A stretch of DNA of 64,000 bases from CBDFNN01 sp965250215 (GCA_965250215.1 CBDFNN010000003.1:1-64000), one strand, 5' to 3'. Counted from the stretch's first letter, positions 8,530-18,730 are shown. Program-made: numbers and translations. Notes: generated by a model from the letters alone, not told the origin.

Positions 8530-11500
8530 ATGAAAAACGCAATCGCATGGATGGCTGGCAATGCCGTCGCTGCAAACCTCTTAATGTTGGGAATCTTGGC
8601 AGCTGGATTTATCAGTTATCAAACCTTGATTCAGGAGGTATTTCCGGAAATTAATCTCGACATCATAGAGATAAGAGCGGAATATCCAGGAGCTAGTCCG
8701 GAGGAAGTGGAAGAGGCCATCGTGATGCGGATCGAAGAGCAGATCGCATCCGTCGAGGGGATTAAGACAATAACCTCAAGAGCCGCAGAGAACTTTGGAA
8801 TCGTCAATGCCGAGCTGAAATTAAATGAGGATGTCTCTGAGGTTCTAGATAGAATTAAGGCCGAGGTGGATCGAATCGTAACCTTCCCCGAACAGGTAGA
8901 GCGACCCACGATTCAAGAACTAACTTCGAGACAGCAGGTCATTCAGCTTGCTATCCATGGCGATGTCCCCGAGCGCTCGCTCAAGGAATTAGCTAACAGA
9001 ATCGAAGACGACCTTTCCAATCTGCCCGAGCTATCATTCGTATCAGTTTCGGGGGCTAGAAATTACGAAGTAGCCATTGAAGTATCAGAGCCTAAGCTGA
9101 GATCCTATGGTCTTAGTCTTGCTCAGGTGGCCTCGGCCGTCCGTCTAGGTAGTCTCGATCTTCCAGGCGGAAGCGTAGAAACATCGAAGGAGGAAATTCT
9201 CATTCGAACAAAAGGCCAGAACTACGATGCCAAAGATTTTGGCGATATCATTTTGCGCGCTGAGCCCAATGGAGCTGTGGTTCGCGTGCGAGATGTAGCT
9301 GAAGTCCGGGACGGATTCGAGGAGACCGATCTAGTAACAAAATTCGACGGCGATCCTGCTGTCTTGGTTGGGGTCTATCGAACGGCAGATGAGCAGGTGC
9401 TAGAAATTGTTGATGCTGTAAAACGATATAAGAACGACCTCGGTCCGAGTTTGCCCTCAGGTGTTTCCGTGTCGATTTGGAACGATCAGGCAAAAATCCT
9501 CCTAGGTCGATTAAACCTACTGATTAAAAACGGCGTGTTCGGTCTCATCTTGGTGATTATCGCGCTCACCCTGTTCCTAGATTCTCGCCTAGCGTTCTGG
9601 ACCTCGGTCGGTCTTTTCGTCTCCTTCATGGGCGCCTTTTTTGTCATGCAACAGCTCGGCCTATCGATCAATCTTCTGAGCCTATTTGCTTTCATCCTTG
9701 CGCTTGGAATTGTGGTCGATGATGCCATTGTAATCGGCGAGAATATCTATGCAGAAAGGGAGAAAGGAAAGACGGGCCTGGATGCCGTCATAGATGGAGC
9801 TGGACGCTTGTCCGTACCAGTAATCTTTGCGGTTCTAACTACGATCGCTGCCTTCTCCCCCCTTCTCTTTGTGCCAGGTGCAGGGGGCAAACTCTTTATA
9901 CAAATACCCCTTATTGTCATATCGGTATTGCTGCTATCTTTGGTTGAGGTCCTGTTCATCCTTCCCGCTCACTTGCGGCATCTGAAAACAAAATCTGAAA
10001 AAGAGGAAAATCCTATCCTGAGAGGATTGCACAGGATACAAGCATTTGTGACTAGGAATCTTCAACGATTCATAAATGGGCCTTTGGAGCGAACCCTCAA
10101 GTTTAGCACAGCTAACTATGGAATCGTGATAGCTGGATCGATCGCCGTGATCATGATAAGTGTTGGTTTGTTGCTCGGAGGAATATTGAAATTCTCCTTT
10201 CTCCCAGCCGTCGAAGCTGAGAATGTGATCGCCAATCTGACCCTGAGGGAAGGCACAAATATCGAACGAACTCGGGAGATGGCAAAATTTCTAGAGGATA
10301 GTGGTCGCGAAGTAATAGCTGATTTACAAACTGATTTGCCTAGTGACCATCCGCCTATTCTTACCGATGTATTCATAAGTGTTGGAGGTCAGCCTAGTTC
10401 TGCGGCCAATGGACCCAATGCATCCAGCGCCGTAGCTCTGAGTCAAGCAAATATCGCCGAAGTCAATTTTCAACTAAGTCCAGCAGAAGAGCGAGACCTC
10501 TCGGCGAAGATATTTGAAGAGGCGTGGCGTAATAAAGTTGGAGCACTCCCGGGAATCAAGAGCCTTGAGTTCAAGTCCGATCTTCTCTCCTTTGGAAAGC
10601 CAATTCAAGCAGAACTCTCGGCACCGAACTCAGCGTCCTTGAAGACAGCGGTTGAACGCTTCAAACAAGAGCTCTCGGAATTCACAGGCGTTGTTGACAT
10701 TGACGACGACGATGAACTCGGAAAGCGAGAGGTCCAGTTTGAGCTAAAACCTCAGGCGCGGTCTCTTGGGGTAACTCTGGATGATCTAGCGCGGCAAGTG
10801 CGAGGCGGATTCTTTGGCTACGAGGCCCTTCGAATCCAAAGAGGAAGAGATGACATCCGAGTCATGGTCCGGCTTCCAAAGTCCGAACGTGATGCCATGG
10901 CGGATATTCAGAACTTCAGAATCAGAACTCAGTCTGGACAGGAACTACCGCTTTCCGAGGTGGCCGAGGCGAATTATGGATATGCATCCGCGACCATAAA
11001 GCGAAGAAATAGACGGAGGGTAACAACAGTTACGGCGGATGTGAATATCGCGCAAGCCAATGCAACCGAAGTCGTGCAAGAATTGAATTCGACAACGATC
11101 CCGCAACTTAAAGCCGACTATCCAGGACTCGATGTGTCTTTTGAGGGTGAACAAAGAGAGCAGGCGGACTCACTTGGAGCCTTGGCTCGAGGATTCCTCT
11201 TTGCCCTGTTCGCGATCTATGCCCTCCTCGCTATTCCATTCAAATCCTACCTGCAGCCCTTAATCATTATGTCGGCCATTCCTTTTGGAATCATAGGAGC
11301 CGTTTTCGGCCATGTTCTCCTTGGTTTTGATCTAACCATTCTCAGCATGTTCGGCATCATCGGCCTGAGTGGGGTTGTGGTCAATGACTCCCTGGTTTTG
11401 ATCGATTTTATCAATCAGCGCCATCAAGAGGGACTCTCTATGAGAGATGCTATTATTGATGGTGGCAAGGCTAGGTTTAGACCCATTCTTCTGACCTCGG

Positions 11501-11730
11501 TGACCACTTTTTTAGGTGTTTTGCCTTTGATCCTCGAGAAAAGTTTACAAGCGCAATTTCTCATTCCTATGGCCATTAGTCTTGGATTTGGAATTCTATT
11601 CGCGACAGTGATCATCATGGTGATCGTTCCTGCCTTGACGATGTTGGTGCATGACATTCAAGCGAAGCTTGGCCGCGTCGGCGAGGATCAAGTTGAAGAG
11701 AACACAACCTATGAGCCCAGCGTGGCTTAA
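8530..11730 (+). CDS. RND superfamily efflux transporter (AcrB/HAE1-like)
   Basis: This 1066-residue inner-membrane protein has the RND architecture: a first helix, a large periplasmic loop, five or six helices, then the same again. Typical motifs include FPEINLDIIEIRAEYPGASP near the N-terminus, GIVVDDAIVIGENIYAE in helix 4 and the second-half equivalent GLSGVVVNDSLVLIDFIN. The segment SPEEVEEAIVMRIEEQIASV is characteristic of the HAE1 group. It uses the proton gradient to export drugs or other compounds with the two preceding gene products. The substrate cannot be read from sequence. Confidence 0.93.
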   Translation: MKNAIAWMAGNAVAANLLMLGILAAGFISYQTLIQEVFPEINLDIIEIRAEYPGASPEEVEEAIVMRIEEQIASVEGIKTITSRAAENFGIVNAELKLNEDVSEVLDRIKAEVDRIVTFPEQVERPTIQELTSRQQVIQLAIHGDVPERSLKELANRIEDDLSNLPELSFVSVSGARNYEVAIEVSEPKLRSYGLSLAQVASAVRLGSLDLPGGSVETSKEEILIRTKGQNYDAKDFGDIILRAEPNGAVVRVRDVAEVRDGFEETDLVTKFDGDPAVLVGVYRTADEQVLEIVDAVKRYKNDLGPSLPSGVSVSIWNDQAKILLGRLNLLIKNGVFGLILVIIALTLFLDSRLAFWTSVGLFVSFMGAFFVMQQLGLSINLLSLFAFILALGIVVDDAIVIGENIYAEREKGKTGLDAVIDGAGRLSVPVIFAVLTTIAAFSPLLFVPGAGGKLFIQIPLIVISVLLLSLVEVLFILPAHLRHLKTKSEKEENPILRGLHRIQAFVTRNLQRFINGPLERTLKFSTANYGIVIAGSIAVIMISVGLLLGGILKFSFLPAVEAENVIANLTLREGTNIERTREMAKFLEDSGREVIADLQTDLPSDHPPILTDVFISVGGQPSSAANGPNASSAVALSQANIAEVNFQLSPAEERDLSAKIFEEAWRNKVGALPGIKSLEFKSDLLSFGKPIQAELSAPNSASLKTAVERFKQELSEFTGVVDIDDDDELGKREVQFELKPQARSLGVTLDDLARQVRGGFFGYEALRIQRGRDDIRVMVRLPKSERDAMADIQNFRIRTQSGQELPLSEVAEANYGYASATIKRRNRRRVTTVTADVNIAQANATEVVQELNSTTIPQLKADYPGLDVSFEGEQREQADSLGALARGFLFALFAIYALLAIPFKSYLQPLIIMSAIPFGIIGAVFGHVLLGFDLTILSMFGIIGLSGVVVNDSLVLIDFINQRHQEGLSMRDAIIDGGKARFRPILLTSVTTFLGVLPLILEKSLQAQFLIPMAISLGFGILFATVIIMVIVPALTMLVHDIQAKLGRVGEDQVEENTTYEPSVA

Positions 11731-11731
11731 A

Positions 11732-11762
11732 GGGAATGAATCGTAATCGACATTCGTCAAAG
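11732..11762 (+). promoter_or_regulatory. Candidate ECF-sigma promoter upstream of Spy-like gene
   Basis: GGGAATGAAT, 12 bases, TTCGTCAAAG. GGAAT and CGTC fit -35 and -10 boxes of extracytoplasmic-function sigma factors, separated by 17 bases. The predicted transcript would begin near 11765, about 30 bases before the Spy-like ATG at 11796. The same element with identical spacing occurs at 25452-25482 and 26315-26345. Confidence 0.55.
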
Positions 11763-11795
11763 CTGTATAAGAACTAAATAATCATTTAAAGACCG

Positions 11796-12209
11796 ATGAT
11801 AAAAAAAGTAATACCAACTCTTCTCGTTCTCTTTCTGGCCACATCGAGCCTACTTGCTCAACGAGGCAATCGTATGGCTCAGATGGATCCCGACGAGTTC
11901 GCCAAAGATCAAATCGAAGCACTGAGCAAGGTTATGGATCTGAGCGAAGACCAGATCACGGAGCTGACACCTATCCTTAAAGACACCGCCACAAAGCAAA
12001 AGGAGCTATTCGCGAGCATGCGCGCCGGAAACATCGAACGTGGTGACATGCGTGGGCTCATGGGTGAGATCACCGAGAATCAAAGCGAGAAATTCAGCAC
12101 GATTCTCTCGGAGGAGCAAATGGCGAAGTACAAAGAAATGCAGGAGAAAAGGCGCAAAGAAGGTGGCCGAAGAGGTGGCAGACGTGGTCAAGATCGTGGG
12201 ACGCATTAA
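11796..12209 (+). CDS. Spy/CpxP-like periplasmic stress protein (LTXXQ-type)
   Basis: A signal peptide (IPTLLVLFLATSSLLAQ) is followed by a short all-helical protein with two LTXXQ-like helices (MDLSEDQITELTPIL and ILSEEQMAKYKEM), as in the Spy/CpxP chaperone and metal-sensing family. The C-terminus is a Lys/Arg/Gly-rich tail (RRKEGGRRGGRRGQDRG). It is probably a periplasmic chaperone or stress sensor. The upstream ECF-like element shared with the second Spy-like gene suggests envelope-stress control (inference). Confidence 0.7.
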   Translation: MIKKVIPTLLVLFLATSSLLAQRGNRMAQMDPDEFAKDQIEALSKVMDLSEDQITELTPILKDTATKQKELFASMRAGNIERGDMRGLMGEITENQSEKFSTILSEEQMAKYKEMQEKRRKEGGRRGGRRGQDRGTH

Positions 12210-12259
12210 GAAGGTTTGACTGGCATCTGAGATAACATTAACGGCTTTCAGTCGTTATC

Positions 12260-12298
12260 AAAGGGTCGTATCTATACTAAAGTTAGCTACGGCCCTTT
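12260..12298 (+). terminator. Terminator-like hairpin between Spy-like and GLPGLI genes
   Basis: AAAGGGTCGTA pairs with TACGGCCCTTT (11 bp including one G-U) across a 17-base loop, followed by only one extra T. It may be a weak terminator or an attenuator. Confidence 0.45.
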
Positions 12299-12320
12299 TG
12301 AGCCAACTAATTCCGAGCTT

Positions 12321-13121
12321 ATGAAACGATACAATCTACCCCTACTAGTCATAGCCATGCTTTTCATGGCCAGTGCTTTTTCCAATAATCTCCTTGCCCA
12401 AGAAGCAAAAGGCGATTCTTCAGTGACGGAAGCCGACATTTATTCTGGATTTGTCGCCTATGACGAAATCCAAAAGTACGAGATCGATCTGCCTCCACAA
12501 ATGGAACAGTTTCGTGAGCGAATGGACAACACTCGGAATTCCGCCATCCTTGTCATATTCAATGAAGGGGCGACCCTCTCCCAGCCAGCTCCAGAACTCA
12601 AGAAGGAAGAAGAAAGAGTTGCACCGAATGATCGTCGGAATAGACGTTGGAAGATGTTCCAAGATAAGAACACGCACCTGACCTTCGTGGATTTGAACTC
12701 CGAGAAGGTGACGCTGCAAAGAGAATTCTTTGATAGGACCTTCCTAATCGAAGGTGCTGAAAAGCCGAAATGGAAGATCATGGACGAAATGTCTGTATTC
12801 CTTGGCTACACTTGCATGCGAGCAACTGCCATGATGGACTCAAGTCTTGTTGAGGCTTGGTTTACTCCAGAGATTCCTGTGCCGGCTGGTCCAGACGATT
12901 ATTACGGATTACCAGGACTGATTTTAGTATTGACAGCAGACGAAGGTCGCCATTCTTATGTGGCTACCGATGTCTCCTTGAGAGCCATCGATCCAAAAAT
13001 CATGGTGGCCCCAACCGAAGGCAAGAAGATGAAGCTCGAGGAATATGAGAAGATGGTCAAGGAAAAGACCGAGGAGCGAGAAAAGACGATGCGAAGCAGA
13101 TTTGGCCGACGCCGTAGATAA
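12321..13121 (+). CDS. GLPGLI family secreted protein
   Basis: A signal peptide ends near LLAQEAKG. The family motif appears as YYGLPGLILVLTADEGRH near residue 190, preceded by the usual AWFTPEIPVPAGPDDY. The N-terminal half has the usual beta-rich body with conserved aromatic and charged positions. GLPGLI proteins are Bacteroidota envelope proteins of unknown function and commonly sit next to TonB-linked barrels, as here (next gene 37 bases away). The C-terminus is a charged coiled-coil-like tail (LEEYEKMVKEKTEERE). Confidence 0.85.
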   Translation: MKRYNLPLLVIAMLFMASAFSNNLLAQEAKGDSSVTEADIYSGFVAYDEIQKYEIDLPPQMEQFRERMDNTRNSAILVIFNEGATLSQPAPELKKEEERVAPNDRRNRRWKMFQDKNTHLTFVDLNSEKVTLQREFFDRTFLIEGAEKPKWKIMDEMSVFLGYTCMRATAMMDSSLVEAWFTPEIPVPAGPDDYYGLPGLILVLTADEGRHSYVATDVSLRAIDPKIMVAPTEGKKMKLEEYEKMVKEKTEEREKTMRSRFGRRRR

Positions 13122-13158
13122 TTTTTGAGAATAAAGCTGCCTAAACAGGCAAGAGACA

Positions 13159-15891
13159 ATGAAAATAACTTTAGTATTTCTTTTTAGCATTTTCCTGATG
13201 GCCTTGCCGACAGATGATGCGCAGGCACAGCGTTTCGATATCCTTGGGAATGTCTATGACGAGACTGGCAGTCCTCTTCCTGGTGGAACCGTTGTTGCAT
13301 TGGATGCCGCCGACTCTACCCTAGTAAGCTTCGGAACGACTCGGAAGACTGGAGAATTTCAACTACGACGTGTCCCGCCTGGCAACTTCATCGTGAAAGT
13401 TACCTTTGTTGGATTCAAGGTCCATGTCCAGAACGTCACTGTTGCGACGAGCAATATCAACATCGGCGATGTAAAACTTGAGCAGGCCATTTCTGAGCTA
13501 GGTGAACTCGTTGTCACAGAAGAGAGAATTCCGATTGTGGTAAAAGAGGACACGGTAATCTATGACGCATCGGCCTTCAAGGTTAGGGCCTATGCCAATG
13601 TCGAAGAGCTACTCGCACGTCTACCTGGGATTGAAATAGATAGAGACGGCACAATTACGGCTCAAGGTGAAGAAGTACAGAAACTCTTGGTAGACGGAAA
13701 GGAGTTTTTTGGAGACGATCCAAAAATCGCCACGAAAAACCTTCAAGCACAGGCCGTTGACAAGATTGAGATTTTTGACAAGAAATCTGATATCGCAGAG
13801 TTCACCGGCGTAGATGACGGCAATGAACAGAAGACCATAAACCTGAAGCTCAAAGATGAATTTAGGGCCGGCTACTTTGGAAGTGTCGAGGCAGCGGGCG
13901 GACCGGATCAACACTATGATGGCAAGGTCAATGTTAATCGATTCAACCAAACCACCCAACTTGCCTTAATAGCTAACGGTAGTGATGTTGAGCGGGCAGG
14001 CTTTGGCCGAAATGAATTTGTTCAAATACGCGGAAACCGTGGTGGTGGAAGTAATTTTGGTAATGCGTCGGGGGGGCTTACCGAATCTTGGTCGGGAGGA
14101 CTTAATGCCTCTCATGACTTTAGGAAAGACAGCAAATTAAGAACAAGCTATTTCCTCAACGGCTCTGATAATTTCAGGGACGGCGACGTATTTCTTCAGC
14201 AATTGGTTGGGAATAATATCAATGCCCAAACACTTCAAGACGGTATCAATTCTACTGAGGAGCTGAATCATCGATTCAACATGGACCTTGAGCATGACTT
14301 TAATCCTTTGAACTCACTTCGCGTCCGCGTTCGAGCCAATAACTCAGGATCAGACGATTTCGAGAACACGACGAAGGAAATATCAGCCCGTCAAAATGTT
14401 ACGACGAGTATCATCAATAATGCCGTAAGTGGTGATCGTCTTGGAGGAGAGGCCTCGGCCACCCTCATGCACAGATTTGGAGCGAGTACTAGAAATATCG
14501 TCGGTGAGATTGAACTAGACATGGATGATACAGACACCGAGTCTGAGCTTGCCACTACGACCGAATTCATGGCCAACAATGAGCTTCTCAACATCGAGGA
14601 AATCAGGCAGCTTCAAAAAAATAAGTCAGGAAATCTTGGTATCAATACTGAGCTCTCCTACACGGAACCATTGGGCGGTATCAAATATCTCGAATTCAGG
14701 TTGCAAAATAGGCAGTCCTTTAGAGACCAAGACCAGCAGGTTTTTGATAGAATTGGGACTGACTTGATTTCAAATGATTCCTTGTCAAATGGATTTGATC
14801 GGACCTATACACAGAACCAGCTTCGCTCAACCTTGCGTTGGGATGGAGAAGACACAGATGTCTCTTTTGGAGTTTCCTTGCAATCAGCCAAGCTAGATGG
14901 AGAGATCGTCGGATTTGGCGTACCGATCAGCAATAACTACTTCCACATTCTGCCCAGAGCAGAGTACCGCTCAAGCATGGGACGTGGCAAGTTTACTCGA
15001 TTGAGCTACAATGCCAATACTCAGGTCCCGTCACTTCAGGAGCTACAACCTATTATCGACAATACCGACCCACTTAGAGTATTCGTTGGTAACCCAAATC
15101 TAAAACCATCTTACTCGCACAATTTGCGAGCCGACTTCAGATGGTTTGATCAGTTTACCTTCCTTAGCATCTACACTGGACTAAGGGCCAGTTATACGAA
15201 AGACAAGATTTCCAGAAATCGGGATATCGATAGCCGATTTGTCCAGACTTCGACACCAATCAATATTGATGGCGATTGGAATTTCGGAGGATATCAGAGT
15301 TTCGGATACCCTGTTCGATCATTAGGAATACAGATGAACGTATCCAACAATCTCTATTTCCAAAATAGCGCGGAGTTTATTAACTCTGTCGAAAATGCTA
15401 CAAAGTCTTTTCGTGACAATGTGAAACTCTCGATCGCAAATAGAGATAAGGAGCTGTTCGATGTCGACCTTGGTGTCTCGCTAACTTTCCATGACAACCG
15501 ATTCTCTCTCAATACGGATCTGAACCAGTCTTACGTCAATAACTCTTTCTTTGCGGAAATCGCTGTTACACCTGACGACAATTGGAGACTGTGGACCAGC
15601 TTTGATGCGGCCAACTATTCAGATGAGATCTTTGGACAAAGTGAAAATATCAAAACATGGAATGCCGAGATCAGTCGATCCATCTTGGCAAACAATCGGG
15701 CTACGATTGCATTGGTTGGAAGGGATCTGTTGAATCAAGGCCTCGGCGTTAGCTATACCAACTCTCCTGGTCTTATTCAAGAGTCAAGAATTCTATCTGT
15801 AGGTCGATACACGCTTGTCAAATTTGTCTACAACCTGTCTGACAAAGGTGGAGATGGAGGTAGTCGTGGTGGCAGAGGTCACCGTTATTAA
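13159..15891 (+). CDS. Outer-membrane beta-barrel protein with carboxypeptidase-regulatory-like N-terminus
   Basis: After a signal peptide (VFLFSIFLMALPTDDAQAQ) comes a CarboxypepD_reg-like beta-sandwich of about 80 residues (GNVYDETGSPLPGGTV, KTGEFQLRRVPPGNF). A plug-like region follows (VEELLARLPGIEIDRDGTI, QKLLVDGKEFFGDDP), then about 650 residues of amphipathic barrel strands with frequent aromatic-X-aromatic pairs. This is the OMP_b-brl_3-type architecture related to SusC/TonB receptors. A TonB box could not be identified. It follows the GLPGLI gene and probably forms an envelope unit with it; the substrate is unknown. Confidence 0.85.
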   Translation: MKITLVFLFSIFLMALPTDDAQAQRFDILGNVYDETGSPLPGGTVVALDAADSTLVSFGTTRKTGEFQLRRVPPGNFIVKVTFVGFKVHVQNVTVATSNINIGDVKLEQAISELGELVVTEERIPIVVKEDTVIYDASAFKVRAYANVEELLARLPGIEIDRDGTITAQGEEVQKLLVDGKEFFGDDPKIATKNLQAQAVDKIEIFDKKSDIAEFTGVDDGNEQKTINLKLKDEFRAGYFGSVEAAGGPDQHYDGKVNVNRFNQTTQLALIANGSDVERAGFGRNEFVQIRGNRGGGSNFGNASGGLTESWSGGLNASHDFRKDSKLRTSYFLNGSDNFRDGDVFLQQLVGNNINAQTLQDGINSTEELNHRFNMDLEHDFNPLNSLRVRVRANNSGSDDFENTTKEISARQNVTTSIINNAVSGDRLGGEASATLMHRFGASTRNIVGEIELDMDDTDTESELATTTEFMANNELLNIEEIRQLQKNKSGNLGINTELSYTEPLGGIKYLEFRLQNRQSFRDQDQQVFDRIGTDLISNDSLSNGFDRTYTQNQLRSTLRWDGEDTDVSFGVSLQSAKLDGEIVGFGVPISNNYFHILPRAEYRSSMGRGKFTRLSYNANTQVPSLQELQPIIDNTDPLRVFVGNPNLKPSYSHNLRADFRWFDQFTFLSIYTGLRASYTKDKISRNRDIDSRFVQTSTPINIDGDWNFGGYQSFGYPVRSLGIQMNVSNNLYFQNSAEFINSVENATKSFRDNVKLSIANRDKELFDVDLGVSLTFHDNRFSLNTDLNQSYVNNSFFAEIAVTPDDNWRLWTSFDAANYSDEIFGQSENIKTWNAEISRSILANNRATIALVGRDLLNQGLGVSYTNSPGLIQESRILSVGRYTLVKFVYNLSDKGGDGGSRGGRGHRY

Positions 15892-15915
15892 AAGAAACTC
15901 CTAATACGTTTTTTG

Positions 15916-15958
15916 TTAAAGGCTCGTTACTATCTGGTACGAGCCTTTAACTTTATCT
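15916..15958 (+). terminator. Terminator of the barrel gene
   Basis: TTAAAGGCTCGT and ACGAGCCTTTAA form a perfect 12-bp stem with an 11-base loop, followed by CTTTATCT. It lies 25 bases past the barrel-gene stop. Confidence 0.7.
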
Positions 15959-16019
15959 ACTGCCATGAAACACCTTCATTTCACTACACATTCCTGCCAG
16001 TGCCCTGGGCAGTTCCCCA

Positions 16020-16120
16020 ATACCAGATAACAGATAACAGGAGTCAGGGATCGGGTAACAGGGATCGGGTATGAGGATATTGGGTATCTGGAGGAGAAAA
16101 GACCAAGGACCAATAACCAA
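16020..16120. repeat. Degenerate word repeats before the CotH-like gene
   Basis: Overlapping words recur: CAGATAACAGATAACAGG, then CAGGGATCGGGTAACAGGG and GGGATCGGGTAT, then GACCAAGGACCAATAACC. The block ends about ten bases before the signal peptide coding region and may have displaced the original start codon. Confidence 0.6.
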
Positions 16121-16153
16121 AGACCTGCTATTAATCCAGTCCGCAATATAGCC

Positions 16154-18346
16154 TTGCTGTGCCTGCTGTTTGCTAGTCCCGTCGTAGCACAGGACATCGA
16201 TCATTGGGAAACGGTCGTGATGGATAGCGATCAGTGGAGATATCTCGTGCCACAATCAGAACCCGATGCGGCATGGATCGAATTATCCTACAACGATAGT
16301 TCTTGGGAGGAAGGTGTTGGCGGATTTGGATATGGCGATGATGATGATGGTACTGAGTTAGAATCAGCAATCTCAGCATTCCAACGTCTCATCTTCTCGA
16401 TAGACGACACCAGCAAGGTGATGCACTTAGTTACCGACATTGACTACGACGATGGCTTTGTGGCCTATCTGAACGGGCAAGAAATTGGTCGATCCCAAAT
16501 GGGTGCGAGCGGAACGCGTCCAGACTTTGATAGATGGGCCGACGACAATCACGAAGCGAGTCTTTATCAAGGACTAGCACCAGATGCTAGATTGCTTTTC
16601 AACAAGGAAAACTTTCCTGGTCTCGTTTTTCAAGGAGACAACATCTTGGCCATTCAGACTCATAACGTGAATGATACCTCGTCCGATATGAGCTCAAGGG
16701 CCTTTGTCAGTCTCGCCATTAGTGACGACAGCAGGACCTACCGAAATGTACCAGCTTGGTTTAGCTCACCTATCGTTGGGCCTTTCTTCTTCTCCTCCCA
16801 TCTACCATTGATCGTAATTGATACTGGTGGCCAGACGATTTTGAGAGAGCCGAAGATAACGGCATCAATGAAGGTCATCAACAAACCGGGTGGTCAGGTA
16901 AACACAACGGATGACACTCCAAATGATTTCAATGGACAAGTTGGAATAGAAGTAAGAGGCAGCAGCTCCAGTGGCTTCCCAAAAAAAAACTATTCCTTTG
17001 AAACTCGCCGACCCGATGGCAGCGACGTCGATGTGTCGCTTCTTGGTTTCCCTGAAGAGGAGGATTGGGTTCTCCATGGACCCTATTCGGACAAGTCGCT
17101 CATCAGGAATGTGATGCTCTATGAACTGTCACGTCGGATGGGACGCTGGGCTCCACGTACAAAATTATTAGAATTGATTCTGGATGGAGAATACCAAGGG
17201 GTCTATGCGGCGATGGAGAGAATCAAGCGAGATTCATTGCGAGTAGATATCGCCAAGCTCAAAAAGACCGATGTCGAAGGAGATGAATTGACGGGTGGCT
17301 ATATCGTCAAGATTGAGGGCGGAAGAGATCCAGGCTGGCAGTCGGCCCACCAGACACCATCGGGACGTACGATTATCTGGAGTTGGTATTATCCCAAGCT
17401 AAGAGACATCGAACCCGCTCAAGACAGTTATATCCGAGGTGAGATCGCTGCCTTCGAGGCCTCTGTAGCTGGGGAAGATATTGCGAATCCAGAGACCGGA
17501 TATCCGGCTCATATCGATATAGATTCGGCGGTCGACTTTTATATTCTAAATGAGGTCTCCCGGAATGTGGACGGCTATCGTCTCAGCACTTTCATGCATA
17601 AGACAAAGGACAGCGAAGGAAACGGGAAGTTGATTTGGGGACCTGTCTGGGATTTCAACCTCGGCTTTGGAAATGCTGACTACTACGACGGCGGAAACCA
17701 TGTAGGCTATCAGGCAACAGAAGGCGTACCAGCTTCAGATGGCGCCCCTCCTCCCTTCTGGGTCAAGAAAATCTGGCAAGATTCGACAATGAACGCTGCG
17801 GTAGTGGATCGTTGGAGGTCTTTACGTCAGACCACACTCCATACCGATAGTTTGATGCAGATAGTTGACGATTATGTCGACGAAATAGGCGTAGCAGCAG
17901 ATCGAAATTTTGATCGCTGGCGAGTCCTTGGAAGTTATGTCTGGCCCAATAATTTCGTAGGCAATACTTACGAGTCGGAGATCGAGTATTTGAAAGGGTG
18001 GATTCAGAACCGAGTCACCTGGATGGACACTAGCATCGACAAGGTCGTCCCACTCCCGTCTACGCCCGGCAATTCCATATATGGCTATTCACTAACACCC
18101 ATCTACCCTAATCCAAGTTCGAAGGATCAAAGCTTGGACATTATATCCCAAGCATCACAGTTGATCACAGCTGAGATATTCGATTCTATGGGAAGGCTTG
18201 TGCGAACGGTAGTTCGCAAGGTATTTGAAAGAAATGTCCCGAATCGGATCGTCTTGCCATCGAGTCAGCTTCCTGCTGGGCACTATACTCTTCGCGTTAC
18301 AGCTCGGAATACCGCTGAGCATCGGCAGTTTGTCGTCGTGAAGTAG
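16154..18346 (+). CDS. Secreted CotH-like protein with type IX secretion tail
   Basis: The N-terminal 190 residues form a beta-rich domain (DGFVAYLNGQEIGRSQMGAS). The central CotH kinase-like domain follows, with VRGSSSSGFPKKNYSFETR, DWVLHGPYSDKSLIRNVM, GVYAAMERIKRD and PVWDFNLGFGNAD. The C-terminal 80 residues match a type IX sorting domain (PIYPNPSSKD, SMGRLVRT, LPAGHYTLRV). CotH proteins are atypical kinases; the substrate here is unknown. The start is uncertain: TTG at 16154 gives a very short signal, while ATT at 16130 would give a full signal peptide (NPVRNIALLCLLFASPVVAQ). No ATG start fits. Confidence 0.85.
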   Translation: MLCLLFASPVVAQDIDHWETVVMDSDQWRYLVPQSEPDAAWIELSYNDSSWEEGVGGFGYGDDDDGTELESAISAFQRLIFSIDDTSKVMHLVTDIDYDDGFVAYLNGQEIGRSQMGASGTRPDFDRWADDNHEASLYQGLAPDARLLFNKENFPGLVFQGDNILAIQTHNVNDTSSDMSSRAFVSLAISDDSRTYRNVPAWFSSPIVGPFFFSSHLPLIVIDTGGQTILREPKITASMKVINKPGGQVNTTDDTPNDFNGQVGIEVRGSSSSGFPKKNYSFETRRPDGSDVDVSLLGFPEEEDWVLHGPYSDKSLIRNVMLYELSRRMGRWAPRTKLLELILDGEYQGVYAAMERIKRDSLRVDIAKLKKTDVEGDELTGGYIVKIEGGRDPGWQSAHQTPSGRTIIWSWYYPKLRDIEPAQDSYIRGEIAAFEASVAGEDIANPETGYPAHIDIDSAVDFYILNEVSRNVDGYRLSTFMHKTKDSEGNGKLIWGPVWDFNLGFGNADYYDGGNHVGYQATEGVPASDGAPPPFWVKKIWQDSTMNAAVVDRWRSLRQTTLHTDSLMQIVDDYVDEIGVAADRNFDRWRVLGSYVWPNNFVGNTYESEIEYLKGWIQNRVTWMDTSIDKVVPLPSTPGNSIYGYSLTPIYPNPSSKDQSLDIISQASQLITAEIFDSMGRLVRTVVRKVFERNVPNRIVLPSSQLPAGHYTLRVTARNTAEHRQFVVVK

Positions 18347-18414
18347 AGAGCGAATAGTGCTGCTTCAGTCACGGGAAAAATATGCGAAAGACTAGCGTCA
18401 AGAGAGAATGTGAG

Positions 18415-18720
18415 CTACTTGATAGCCTTGACGGCTTGATAAAAGGATTTGCACTCTTCCGCTTCCGTCAGAGAAATCACCCAGCCATTTACCACGACGG
18501 TTTCTCCATTCTCAAAATCAGATTGGATATTTCCTGAAGCATTTACGCTCCTTTCCATATCGGCATAAAGCGCCCCCAATTCAAGCAACTGAGTCTCATC
18601 CATGTAGATCAAAAGACTGGGTCTTTCAATTCCTGCGTATGGATCAGATTCCGCGCATGCGACGAATGTTACCGCCAATGCGGCTTGAGTCGTGCTTGAT
18701 ATGAAGTGTCGTCGATTCAT
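18415..18720 (-). CDS. Small Tat-type lipoprotein, unknown function
   Basis: The N-terminus NRRHFISSTTQAALAVTF is twin-arginine-like and ends in a lipobox Cys (VTFVACAES). The remaining 75 residues are predicted mostly helical (DETQLLELGALYADMER, TEAEECKSFYQAVKAI). This layout resembles small Tat-exported subunits that travel with a partner enzyme, but no partner gene is adjacent. The family is not recognised. Confidence 0.65.
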   Translation of the reverse strand: MNRRHFISSTTQAALAVTFVACAESDPYAGIERPSLLIYMDETQLLELGALYADMERSVNASGNIQSDFENGETVVVNGWVISLTEAEECKSFYQAVKAIK

Positions 18721-18730
18721 GGGGTAGCGT

